From: Burkholderiales bacterium PBB1
GTDB lineage: Bacteria > Pseudomonadota > Gammaproteobacteria > Burkholderiales > Burkholderiaceae_C
Assembly: GCA_002255905.1 (NCBI GenBank)
Contig: NKIN01000001.1
Location: 434,001 to 498,000 of the forward strand
Direction: 5' to 3'
Length of the DNA: 64,000 nucleotides
The notes beneath the pieces were generated by a model. It did no database searches and had not been told where the DNA came from. It saw only the letters and a program-made list of their open reading frames with translations. How positions within the stretch are numbered: the first letter of the stretch is position 1; each line of letters opens with the position of its first letter. The translations under genes were made by a program, and so were the position numbers. Positions 8,443-16,765 of this stretch are shown piece by piece.

Positions 8443-9609
8443 ATGATCGATCTGATCGGATTTGCACACACGCCGTTCACCCGCGCACCGGGTGCCGACA
8501 TCGAAGCCCTGATGGCCCGGGTGGCCACCGAATCGATCGCTGATGCCGGGCTCGACGCGAGCGACATCGACGCGGTGGTGATCGGGCATTTCGGCCACGG
8601 CCTGATCGAGCAGGGCTTTGTCGCGGGGCTGAGTTCGGGCCTGGTGGCCGGGCTGCGTGGCAAGCCGTCGTTGCGCGTGGAAAGCGCCTGCGCCTCGGGC
8701 AGCGCCGCCGTGCACCAGGCCGCCATGCGCATCGCCGCCGGCCGGGCCAAGCGGGTGCTGGTGATCGGCGCCGAGGTGATGTCCTCGCTGCCCACGCGCG
8801 AGGTGGGCCAGGCCTTGCTGAAGGCCTCGTACGTCCAGGACGAGGCGCAGATCGAGGGCGGCTTTGCCGGCATGTTCGCGCGCATCGCCGGGCAGTACGC
8901 GCAACGCTTCGGCAACCCGCACGATGCGATGGCACGCATTGCCGTGAAGGCGCATGCCAACGGCGTCCACAACCCGTATGCGCAATACCGCAAGCCGCTG
9001 GAGCTGGCCGATTGCAGCGTGGCCAGCGACAAGAACCCTAGCGTGGTCGGCATGCTGCTGCGCAGCGACTGCTCGCCGATCTCCGACGGCGCGGCCGCCT
9101 TGGTGATGAGTGCGGCATCGGCCGTACCCGCCGGTGCGCCTCGCGTGCGGCTGCGGGCGATGGCCCAGGTCAACGACCTGATGCCGACTGTCGGGCGCGA
9201 CATGAGCGAGCTCTCCGGCGCGCGGCAGGTGTGGCAGCAGGTGCTGGCCGAGGGTGGTGTCACGCTCGATCAACTGGCCGGTGCCGAAGTGCACGACTGC
9301 TTCACCGTCGCCGAGCTGATGCTCTACGAAGCGATGGGCCTCACGCCTCCCGGCCGCGGACACATCGCGCTGGACGAAGGCTGGGTCGAGGCGGGCGGGC
9401 GGCTCGCGGTCAACCTGTCGGGCGGCCTCAAGTCGAAAGGCCACCCGGTGGGCGCCACCGGGGTGTCCATGCACGTGCTGGCGGCGTGGCTGCTGCTGGG
9501 GCGCTATCGCCCGGGCGCGCTGCGCGCCAACGCCGACATGGTGGGCGTGCTGAACATGGGCGGCGCGGCCGTCACCAATTTCGCGTCGCTGCTGGAACGC
9601 GTGCACTGA
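8443..9609 (+). CDS. SCP2-type beta-ketothiolase (acetyl-CoA acetyltransferase family)
   Basis: A 388-residue thiolase-superfamily protein of the lipid-transfer/SCP2 type. The nucleophilic Cys is in ESACASGSAAVH near residue 86, an HDCF motif lies near 285, and the GGLKSKGHPVGATG loop near 330. The usual second Cys of classical thiolases (CxGxG) is replaced by NMGGAA. In SCP2-type thiolases the Cys of HDCF takes that role. The start ATG follows a GAGGAG site. The neighbouring CoA ligase and ketone carboxylase suggest cleavage of a beta-ketoacyl-CoA to acetyl-CoA plus an acyl-CoA. For acetophenone this would be benzoylacetyl-CoA to benzoyl-CoA. Confidence 0.85.
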   Translation: MIDLIGFAHTPFTRAPGADIEALMARVATESIADAGLDASDIDAVVIGHFGHGLIEQGFVAGLSSGLVAGLRGKPSLRVESACASGSAAVHQAAMRIAAGRAKRVLVIGAEVMSSLPTREVGQALLKASYVQDEAQIEGGFAGMFARIAGQYAQRFGNPHDAMARIAVKAHANGVHNPYAQYRKPLELADCSVASDKNPSVVGMLLRSDCSPISDGAAALVMSAASAVPAGAPRVRLRAMAQVNDLMPTVGRDMSELSGARQVWQQVLAEGGVTLDQLAGAEVHDCFTVAELMLYEAMGLTPPGRGHIALDEGWVEAGGRLAVNLSGGLKSKGHPVGATGVSMHVLAAWLLLGRYRPGALRANADMVGVLNMGGAAVTNFASLLERVH

Positions 9610-9625
9610 GCCCCGGGGAGCCGAC

Positions 9626-11155
9626 GTGAACATCGCCCATGACTTGAAACGCACCGCGCAGCACGGCGGCTCGCTGGTGGCCATCGGCCACGGCACCGAG
9701 GTCTGGTGCAACTACCGTGAATTCGCCGCGATGGCCGCACGCGGCGCCACCTGGCTGGCGCAACAAGGGGTGCAGCCGGGCGCGCGCGTTGCGCTCTTCC
9801 TGCACAACCGGCCGGAGTACCTGCCCTTGCTGTGGTCGGTGTGGTGGGCGGGTGCCGTGGCCGTGCCCATCAATGCGAAGCTGCACCCCAAGGAGGCCGC
9901 CTGGATCGCGGCGCACAGCGGCAGCCGGTGCATCTTTGCCGATGACGACGACCGGCCAGCGCTGCAAGGCGCGCTGCTCGACGAGCGCCACGAGGCGCTG
10001 GTTGAAACCGGGTTCACCCACCTGGTCGATCACGCGCTGCCGGAGGCTCCGGTGGCCGAGCGGGCCGAGCACGACGCGGCGTGGCTGTTCTACACCAGCG
10101 GGACCACCGGTCGCCCGAAGGGTGTCGAGCTCGGCGCGCGGCAACTGCGCTGGCAGAGCATGGGCCTGTACGCGGCGGTGCAAGCGGTCGAGCCGGGCGA
10201 AGTGGCGCTGCATCCGGCGCCGCTGTCGCACGGGGGCGGCATGCTCCATCTGCCGTACGTGACCTACGGCGGCATCAACGTGGTGCCGAAGTCGCACGGC
10301 TTCGATGCCGACGAATGCCTGGCGCTGGCGGCCCACTGGCAGCGCGCCTCCTTCTTTGCGGCGCCCACCATGGTCAAGCGGTTGGTCCAGGCGGCGAAGT
10401 CCAGCGGCCGGCGGCCGCTGGGGCTCGCCACCATCTGCTACGGCGGCGGGCCGATGTACCTGGCCGATCTCGAGGAGGCACTGCAGGTCATCGGGCCGCA
10501 TTTCTCGCAGATCTACGGCCAGGGCGAATGCCCGATGACGATCACGGCGATGCCGCGCCACCTGATCAACCGCCTCTGCCAGCAGCGGCCGCAGGGCTGG
10601 CGCGAGCACCTCGCGTCGGTGGGCGTGGCCCAGGTGATGGTGGAGCTCAGCGTGCGCGACCCGCAGGGCCAGCCGGTGCCGGCGGGCGACACCGGTGAGG
10701 TCTGCGTGCGGGGTGATGTCGTCATGAACGGCTACTGGCAGCAGCCCGAGGCCACCGCGGCGGCGATCGTCGACGGCTGGCTGAAGACCGGCGACGTCGG
10801 TCGCCTGGACGAGCAAGGGTTTCTCACGCTGCTCGATCGCAGCAAGGACCTGATCATCAGTGGTGGCACCAACATCTACCCGCGTGAAGTCGAAGAGGCC
10901 CTGCTCATGCACGACGATGTGAGTGAAGCGGCGGTCATCGGCCGCCCGGACGCCGAGTGGGGCGAGCAGGTGGTGGCCTACGTCGTCGCACGATCCGGAC
11001 TCACCGAGGCCACGCTCGATGCGCACTGTCTGGACCACATCGCCCGCTTCAAGCGGCCCAAGCACTACCGCTTTGTCGCCGAGCTGCCCAAGAACCACTA
11101 CGGCAAGGTGCTGAAGACGACCCTGCGCGAGTGGGACGCGCAGCACGCCGCCTGA
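9626..11155 (+). CDS. AMP-dependent acyl-CoA ligase (candidate beta-keto acid CoA ligase)
   Basis: A 509-residue ANL-superfamily enzyme. The ATP-binding signature YTSGTTGRPKG lies near residue 157, the A8 hinge region LKTGDVGRLDEQGFLTLLDRSKD near 390-412, and the catalytic Lys in PKNHYGKVLKT near 490. It starts at GTG 9626 after a GGGGAG site, 16 bases after the thiolase stop. It activates a carboxylic acid to its CoA ester through an acyl-adenylate. In acetophenone degraders the analogous enzyme makes benzoylacetyl-CoA from the carboxylase product. That role is inferred from context here, because substrate specificity cannot be read from the sequence. Confidence 0.87.
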   Translation: MNIAHDLKRTAQHGGSLVAIGHGTEVWCNYREFAAMAARGATWLAQQGVQPGARVALFLHNRPEYLPLLWSVWWAGAVAVPINAKLHPKEAAWIAAHSGSRCIFADDDDRPALQGALLDERHEALVETGFTHLVDHALPEAPVAERAEHDAAWLFYTSGTTGRPKGVELGARQLRWQSMGLYAAVQAVEPGEVALHPAPLSHGGGMLHLPYVTYGGINVVPKSHGFDADECLALAAHWQRASFFAAPTMVKRLVQAAKSSGRRPLGLATICYGGGPMYLADLEEALQVIGPHFSQIYGQGECPMTITAMPRHLINRLCQQRPQGWREHLASVGVAQVMVELSVRDPQGQPVPAGDTGEVCVRGDVVMNGYWQQPEATAAAIVDGWLKTGDVGRLDEQGFLTLLDRSKDLIISGGTNIYPREVEEALLMHDDVSEAAVIGRPDAEWGEQVVAYVVARSGLTEATLDAHCLDHIARFKRPKHYRFVAELPKNHYGKVLKTTLREWDAQHAA

Positions 11156-11180
11156 GCGCCGGCTGCAGCCTGTCGATCGC

Positions 11181-14042
11181 ATGCGCAGCTCGTCCCGATT
11201 CGACCGGCCGCGGCTGATCGCCACCAAGTTCCGCGCGCCAGCAGGCACCAGCGGCCTGGTGGCCCGCGAAAGGCTGCTCGCGCGGCTGGAGTCCGAGCGC
11301 CATCGGCGGCTGACGCTGATCCACGGGCCGGCCGGCTTTGGCAAGACCACACTGTCGGTGCAGTGGCGCGAACGCCTGCAGCGCTCGGACGCCACCGTGG
11401 CGTGGCTGAGCATGTCGCGCGAGGACAACTCGATCGACCGCTTCCTGACCTACCTGGTCGAGGCCGTTCGTGTCGCCGATCCAGGCCTGAGCGTGGACGT
11501 CGCCGATCAGCTCGAAGCCCAGCCCGAACAGGCGGCCGCCATCGTCGTGACCGAGCTGATCAACACCTTCGAGCGCGCCGAGCGCGACTTCTACATCGTC
11601 GTCGACGACTGGCACCTGATCGTCGACCGCGAGGTGCGCGACACGATGGTGTCGCTGCTGGAGCACGCGCCGCGGCGCTTCCATCTGGTGATCACGAGCC
11701 GCGAGCGGCCCGCGCTGCCGCTGGCGACGCTGCGGGTGGCCGGAGAGCTGTGCGAGGTGACCGCGGCCGATCTGCGCTTCACCGTCGCCGAGTCACAGGC
11801 CTTTCTGTGTGAAGTGAACGCGCTGCGCCTCGACCCGGCGGCGGTGCAGTCGCTGTGGACCAGCACCGAGGGCTGGGTGGCGGCGCTGCAACTGGCCTCG
11901 CTGTCGCTGCGCCATGCGGTCGATGCCCAGGGATCGGCTGCCCGGCTGTCGAGCGGCCTGCTCGGCAGCGTGGACACCTCGTTCGGCGCCAACCACCGCG
12001 CCTTGGGGGAGTACCTGGCCGAGAACGTGCTGGACAGCCTGCTGCCCGACGTGCTCGATTTCCTGTTGGCAACGTCGATCCTCGATCGCTTGTGCGCCGG
12101 CCTTTGTGCCGCAGTGAGCGGCCTCGGCAGCAGCCAGTCGATGCTGGAACGGCTGGACGAGCAGGACCTGTTCATCCAGCCGCTCGACGAGCACCGCGAG
12201 TGGTATCGCTACCACCACCTCTTCGCTGCCCATCTGCAGCGCCGACTCGAGCGCCAGTCGCCCGAGCGCAAGGCCGAGCTGCACCGGGCGGCCAGCGCCT
12301 GGTTCAGTGCCAACGCGCACGTCGACGAGGCCGTGACCCATGCGCTGGCCGCCGGTGATACCGAGCGGGCCGTCGACGTGGTGGCGAATGCCGCCATGTG
12401 GCTGGTGCAGCACAGCGCCATGAGCACCTTGCGGGTGCTGGTGCTGCGCCTGCCGCCCGACCGGCTGGGCAGCCGGCCCGCCCTGCAACTGGCCATTGCC
12501 TGGGCGCACTGCCTGACGCACCGGCCGCAACAGGCGCGCGACGCCGTGGCCTCGCTGGTGGCCGAGCTGACATCCGCCGCCGCGGCCGACACGGCCGGGT
12601 CGCCTGCGGAGGGGGTTGCCGCCGATGAGACGACCGAGGCACTGGCCGAGGCGCGAGTCGTCGAGGCGTGCGTGCGGATCTACCAGGACGACATCGACGG
12701 GGTCGAAGCGCTCGTCAAGCCCTGCGTGGCGCCGTGCAGCCGTTTCCATCCGTGGGTGGTGGCCGTGGCCTCCAACGTGTACACCTACGTGCTGCTGCAG
12801 CGCAACAGCTACGACGACGCCATCACGCTGCAGGCGCAGGCGCTGCCGTACCACGAGCGGACGCAGGGGCCGTTCAGCGCGGTATACGGGCGCTGCTTCG
12901 CGGGCATGGCCGCGCGCGAACTGGGGCGCCTGGACGACGCCGCGTCGTACTTCCGCAGTGCGCATGAACTCGCCGCGACCGGTGTCGGCCTGCATTCGCA
13001 CGCCGCGCGGCTGGCCGAAGCGCTGCTGGGCGAGTTGCTGGTCGAGATGAATCAGCTCGACGAGGCGGCGCACCTGCTGGACGACAGCCGTGCCCTGGGC
13101 ATGGAAGGCGGGGTGGCCGATTTCTTCATCGCCCGCTATGTCGGCTCGAGCCGGCTGCTGGCGCACCGGCGCGATCCGGACGCCGCCACAGACGTCCTCG
13201 ACGAGGGCGAGCAGACCTTCAAGCAGCTGGGTTTCTGGCGTCTGGGTGGGGCCATCTTCGGCGAACGCATCCGGCACGCGCTGCTGAATGGCGATGTGGC
13301 GGCGGCCCGCCGGTGGCTCGAGCAATCCAATGGTCTCGTCACGCCGGCCGGCAGCACGCCTTCGAATCCCACACCGCACCTGCCGCGCGGCCACGAGCAC
13401 CTGGCCATGGCACAGTGCCGCGTCCTGCTGGCCAGCGGGCGACCGGCGCAGGCCGCGGCGGTGCTGCGGCCGGTACTGAACGCCGCCATCGAGGGGCGGC
13501 GCCTGCTGCTCGAGGTGCGGGCTCGCATCCTGATGTGCCTGGCCACCGACGGCGTCGGCCGGCTCGATCAGGCTGTGGAAATGGCCGCCAACACCTTGCG
13601 TGTCGGGCTCGATGTCGGGATGAGGCGCAGCTTTCTGGACGAAGGCGCCCGGTTCATCGAGATCACCGCGCTGGTTCAGGAGCGGGTCCTGAGCAACCAG
13701 ATTCCGCGCGCGCAGTGGAGCGCTGCGGCATTGGCCGGGCTGAGCGAGTTGAGCCTGCTGGGTCGGCGCGCCGATGCGACCGGCATCGCCACGGCGACCG
13801 AGCCCGGGTCTGCGGCCGCGCCGCCGTTTGCCAGCGCAGGCGCCTGTGCCTCGCTCAAGCAACGCGAAGCGGAGATCCTTCAATTGCTGGAGCGAGGGCT
13901 CTCCAACAAGGAAATCGCCAGGTGCCTGGACATCGGCGTCGACACCGTCAAGTGGTACCTGAAATCGATCTACGGGAAGCTGGGCGTTGCCAACCGCGCG
14001 CAGGCGGTGTTCGCCGCCCGAGGGGACGGGTCGCCGCACTGA
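11181..14042 (+). CDS. MalT/LAL-type ATP-dependent LuxR transcriptional activator
   Basis: A 953-residue large LuxR regulator. The Walker A motif GPAGFGKT is at residues 49-56, and a STAND-type NTPase domain with the Walker B-like IVVDDWHLI follows. A long helical TPR-like sensor region covers about 380-820, and a C-terminal LuxR helix-turn-helix covers about 890-945 (LKQREAEILQLLERGLSNKEIARCLDIG). MalT-type regulators are inducer- and ATP-dependent activators. It lies 25 bases downstream of the CoA ligase on the same strand, so it is probably the pathway's activator and may be part of its operon. Together with the PAS-LuxR gene this gives the locus two candidate regulators. Confidence 0.87.
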   Translation: MRSSSRFDRPRLIATKFRAPAGTSGLVARERLLARLESERHRRLTLIHGPAGFGKTTLSVQWRERLQRSDATVAWLSMSREDNSIDRFLTYLVEAVRVADPGLSVDVADQLEAQPEQAAAIVVTELINTFERAERDFYIVVDDWHLIVDREVRDTMVSLLEHAPRRFHLVITSRERPALPLATLRVAGELCEVTAADLRFTVAESQAFLCEVNALRLDPAAVQSLWTSTEGWVAALQLASLSLRHAVDAQGSAARLSSGLLGSVDTSFGANHRALGEYLAENVLDSLLPDVLDFLLATSILDRLCAGLCAAVSGLGSSQSMLERLDEQDLFIQPLDEHREWYRYHHLFAAHLQRRLERQSPERKAELHRAASAWFSANAHVDEAVTHALAAGDTERAVDVVANAAMWLVQHSAMSTLRVLVLRLPPDRLGSRPALQLAIAWAHCLTHRPQQARDAVASLVAELTSAAAADTAGSPAEGVAADETTEALAEARVVEACVRIYQDDIDGVEALVKPCVAPCSRFHPWVVAVASNVYTYVLLQRNSYDDAITLQAQALPYHERTQGPFSAVYGRCFAGMAARELGRLDDAASYFRSAHELAATGVGLHSHAARLAEALLGELLVEMNQLDEAAHLLDDSRALGMEGGVADFFIARYVGSSRLLAHRRDPDAATDVLDEGEQTFKQLGFWRLGGAIFGERIRHALLNGDVAAARRWLEQSNGLVTPAGSTPSNPTPHLPRGHEHLAMAQCRVLLASGRPAQAAAVLRPVLNAAIEGRRLLLEVRARILMCLATDGVGRLDQAVEMAANTLRVGLDVGMRRSFLDEGARFIEITALVQERVLSNQIPRAQWSAAALAGLSELSLLGRRADATGIATATEPGSAAAPPFASAGACASLKQREAEILQLLERGLSNKEIARCLDIGVDTVKWYLKSIYGKLGVANRAQAVFAARGDGSPH

Positions 14043-14125
14043 CCGAAGTCGTTGGCGCCGTCTCCTCGGATCAGCGCCGCATCGGGCTCAAACAGGCGCG
14101 CGGCGTTTGATGACCTTGTGCTGAT

Positions 14126-15268
14126 TCAGGCCCTCGGTTCGCCTTGGGCATTGACGGTCACGGTGTTGCCTGGCGGCTGGGTCATCTGCACCCGGTGCTC
14201 CTGGCCCCGGAAGTCGTAGGTCACGTCCCAGTAGGCGGGGCGTGGTGGCGCGCCCGTCTGGCGGCAGCGTTGCACGTTCTGCTCGGTCACCACCTGTTGC
14301 GCGTCGCCGTTGCGCCCCACCTGGCTGCCGACGGCAGCGCCGGCGACAACGCCCACGCCGGTGGCGATGTCCTTGCCTGTGCCTCCACCCACCTGGTGGC
14401 CGAGGATGCCGCCGATCACCGCACCGAGCAAGGCACCAGGTACGTTGACGCTGTTGCCGCGTTCCTGCACGGCCTGCTGGCGTTCGACCCAGCACCGCTG
14501 GCCCGTCTCTTCGACCACGGCGCGCACCGAGGTCACCTGGGCTTCGTACAGACGCTCGTTCTTGCGTCGGCTGTAGTCACGCGCAATCACCGGCAACGGC
14601 GCATAGCGCTCGTCGTCGACTTGTGCGGTGCGTGCCACGGTGCGTGCCGACGACACCCGGTCGTTCAAGCCCATGGCCGACAGCGACGGGTACTGGCCCG
14701 GACGCAGGACGACGCATCGGCCGCTGAAGCGCCGGTCTTCGCAGACCTCCCACCGATCGGACCGCTCGCCACGCACCACCACCGACGAGGCACGGTCGTT
14801 GAAGCCGCTGCGGCGCATGTTGGCGATGTCCGCATCCGCGGTGAACGTACGGCCACGAAAGCCCTCGTCTTCGTAGAACACCAGCTGGCTGACTTGCACC
14901 GGCGGTGGTGCCGGTGCGTAGCGGTCGTCGTCTACCCGCGCATTGCGATCGACGACGCGAGCCGATGAGACGCGGTCGTTGAGGCCCATTGCGGACAGCG
15001 ACGGGTACTTGCCCGGCCGCAGCACGACGCAACGGCCACTGAAGCGCCGGTCTTCGCAGACCTCCCATCGGGTCGACCGGTTTCCCTGCACCACGACCGA
15101 TGAGGCGCGGTCGTTGAAGCCGATCTGCTCGAAGTTGTTGACCGCGCGCTCGCTGGTGAAGGAGCGGCCCTGGAAGCCGTCGTTCTCGTAGAAGGTGACT
15201 TGCGCGACGGCCTGGGCCGCCATCGCCAGGCCACCGAGGGCCATTGCCATTGTCAAGATTTTGTTCAT
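14126..15268 (-). CDS. Exported double beta/gamma-crystallin protein with C-terminal glycine-zipper domain
   Basis: A 380-residue protein with a signal peptide (MNKILTMAMALGGLAMAAQAVAQ). Two tandem beta/gamma-crystallin domains cover about residues 25-115 and 130-220. Each has paired N-D-x-x-S-S calcium motifs (NDRASS, NDRVSS) and the same four Cys in CEDRRFSGRC-type blocks. The C-terminal part (about 270-340) is a Gly/Ala/Val-rich zipper (LLGAVIGGILGHQVGGG, GVVAGAAVGSQVG) of the outer-membrane 17-kDa antigen type. Family knowledge suggests a calcium-binding, stress-related envelope protein. An alternative ATG at 15280 adds four residues. It lies downstream of, and reads with, the glycosyltransferase. 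Confidence 0.8.
   Translation of the reverse strand: MNKILTMAMALGGLAMAAQAVAQVTFYENDGFQGRSFTSERAVNNFEQIGFNDRASSVVVQGNRSTRWEVCEDRRFSGRCVVLRPGKYPSLSAMGLNDRVSSARVVDRNARVDDDRYAPAPPPVQVSQLVFYEDEGFRGRTFTADADIANMRRSGFNDRASSVVVRGERSDRWEVCEDRRFSGRCVVLRPGQYPSLSAMGLNDRVSSARTVARTAQVDDERYAPLPVIARDYSRRKNERLYEAQVTSVRAVVEETGQRCWVERQQAVQERGNSVNVPGALLGAVIGGILGHQVGGGTGKDIATGVGVVAGAAVGSQVGRNGDAQQVVTEQNVQRCRQTGAPPRPAYWDVTYDFRGQEHRVQMTQPPGNTVTVNAQGEPRA
14575..15193 (-). repeat. Tandem duplication of the beta/gamma-crystallin unit
   Basis: Two units of about 300 bp, offset by exactly 315 bp (105 codons), begin at 15193 and 14878. The most conserved block, around 14671-14760 against 14986-15075, is nearly identical at DNA level, including third codon positions. 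This indicates a fairly recent or homogenised internal duplication. Confidence 0.75.
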
Positions 15269-15444
15269 CAGATGCACCATGTGTAGGCAATCAAAAAGGG
15301 GTCGCCGTGATTGCCAGCGACGTTGATACAGCCACGCCACTGTGGGCGCCGCGATGCCGAACGGCCATCGGACGGCGACGGGACCCAGGGGGTGGCTTGT
15401 CCTACGTGCGGTTTGGTGTGCTCGCAGCGCGCGGCCAGGTGCAG

Positions 15445-16692
15445 CTACTGTGGTGACACCGCCTCGATCAGTTCGGCGATGCGATCCGCCGCAGCGCTGT
15501 CATCGGCCATCAGCGCGGCGTGTCGCCTGCAGGCTGCTGACATCGATGCATCGTTGCGCAAGCGCTCCAGCGTCTGTGCCCAGTGCCGCACCGAACTGCG
15601 CGTCGTCAGCCGCAGCCCCACGCCGCACTTCACCAGTCGCGCGGCGTTGTCGAACTGGTCGTGCGCGAACGGCAACACGGCTTGCGGCAGGCCGGCGGCC
15701 AGCGCCTGTGCGGTGGTGCCGATGCCGCCGTGGTGCACCAAGGTCGCCAGCCGCGGCAGCAGCGCGTCGAACGGCGCATAGCTGACCGCGTGGGCGTGCG
15801 GCGGCAGCGGGTGGGGCAACTGGTCGGCATAGGGCGTGATCAGCAATGCGCGCTGGTTCAACGCGGCCGATGCCGCCAGTGCCCGTGCAAAGAAGGTGCG
15901 GCCTTGTGCCATGGCCGATCCGGGTGTGAAACCGATCGGTGCGGGGCCTGCGTTCAGGAAGTCGATCAGCGCAGGGGCCAGCGACTGGCCTGCCGTGCCC
16001 GACCACCTTGCAAAACCGGTGGTCACGGCTTGCGCGGGCCAGTCGGGCTGCTTCGGTGAAAACCAGTCGGGCCAGGCGCACACCACGCGGTCCGGGCTGT
16101 TGATCCATTGGCTGAGCACGCGGCGCACGGGCGGCAGGCCCAGGTCACGCCGGATGTGATCGAAGCCGGGGGCCACCACGCGGTCGATGAAACCACGCTC
16201 GACCGCCGCCTGGATCAGCCGCACCAGCATGGGCGGCCAGCCGCTCAGATCGCCCAGCCCCGGAAGCACGGCCGGCGCTTGCGCCGACCAGATGCACACC
16301 GGCGACAGGTGCACCATCACCGTCGGCAGCCCGTGGGTTTCCTGCGCCAGCCGCACCGGCATGGCCAGGGTGCTACCGACCAACACGGTGCGGCCCGGCT
16401 GTGTGCGAGAGATCAACAGACGGTGGGCCTCGACCATCCGTTGCGCAATCGCCTGCCACAGCACCGGAAAGCAGGTGCGCGGATTCCAAAGGTCCGGGTG
16501 GTGCACCACCTGCTCGAAATCGGCCTCGGTGCCGATCGACGTGCAGGTGAGGCCCGCGGCTTCGATGCGCGCGGCGAAATGCGGTGAGGTGAGCAGCTCC
16601 ACCTCGTGCCCGCGCCGTGCGAGTGCCTGCCCGATCGCGATGAACGGGTGCACGTCGCCAGCGCTGCCGACACACGAAATCAGGATGTGCAT
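15445..16692 (-). CDS. UGT/MGT-type glycosyltransferase (GT1 family)
   Basis: A 415-residue protein starting MHILISCVGSAGDVHPFIAIGQALARRGHEVELLT, the typical N-terminal Rossmann half of macrolide/UDP-glycosyltransferases. The C-terminal nucleotide-sugar site contains HHGGIGTTAQALAAGLPQAVLPFAHDQFDNAARL near 320-355 (an HGG...G..Q...D signature). It transfers a sugar from a nucleotide donor to a small or lipid acceptor, such as a sterol-like compound, rhamnolipid precursor or carotenoid. The acceptor cannot be read here. ATG 16692 is chosen; an upstream GTG/ATG extension (to 16716) does not fit the family. It is divergent from the radical SAM gene. Confidence 0.82.
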   Translation of the reverse strand: MHILISCVGSAGDVHPFIAIGQALARRGHEVELLTSPHFAARIEAAGLTCTSIGTEADFEQVVHHPDLWNPRTCFPVLWQAIAQRMVEAHRLLISRTQPGRTVLVGSTLAMPVRLAQETHGLPTVMVHLSPVCIWSAQAPAVLPGLGDLSGWPPMLVRLIQAAVERGFIDRVVAPGFDHIRRDLGLPPVRRVLSQWINSPDRVVCAWPDWFSPKQPDWPAQAVTTGFARWSGTAGQSLAPALIDFLNAGPAPIGFTPGSAMAQGRTFFARALAASAALNQRALLITPYADQLPHPLPPHAHAVSYAPFDALLPRLATLVHHGGIGTTAQALAAGLPQAVLPFAHDQFDNAARLVKCGVGLRLTTRSSVRHWAQTLERLRNDASMSAACRRHAALMADDSAAADRIAELIEAVSPQ

Positions 16693-16765
16693 GGCGCATT
16701 GTGTGCAGCCCGACAATCACCAGCTGGACATGGCACGACCTCACCCCGCCCGTTCATCGCCACCG

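Noticed and set aside
11793-14039. 748-residue minus-strand frame opposite the MalT-like gene
   Set aside because: Antisense shadow of a well supported regulator; no recognisable domain.
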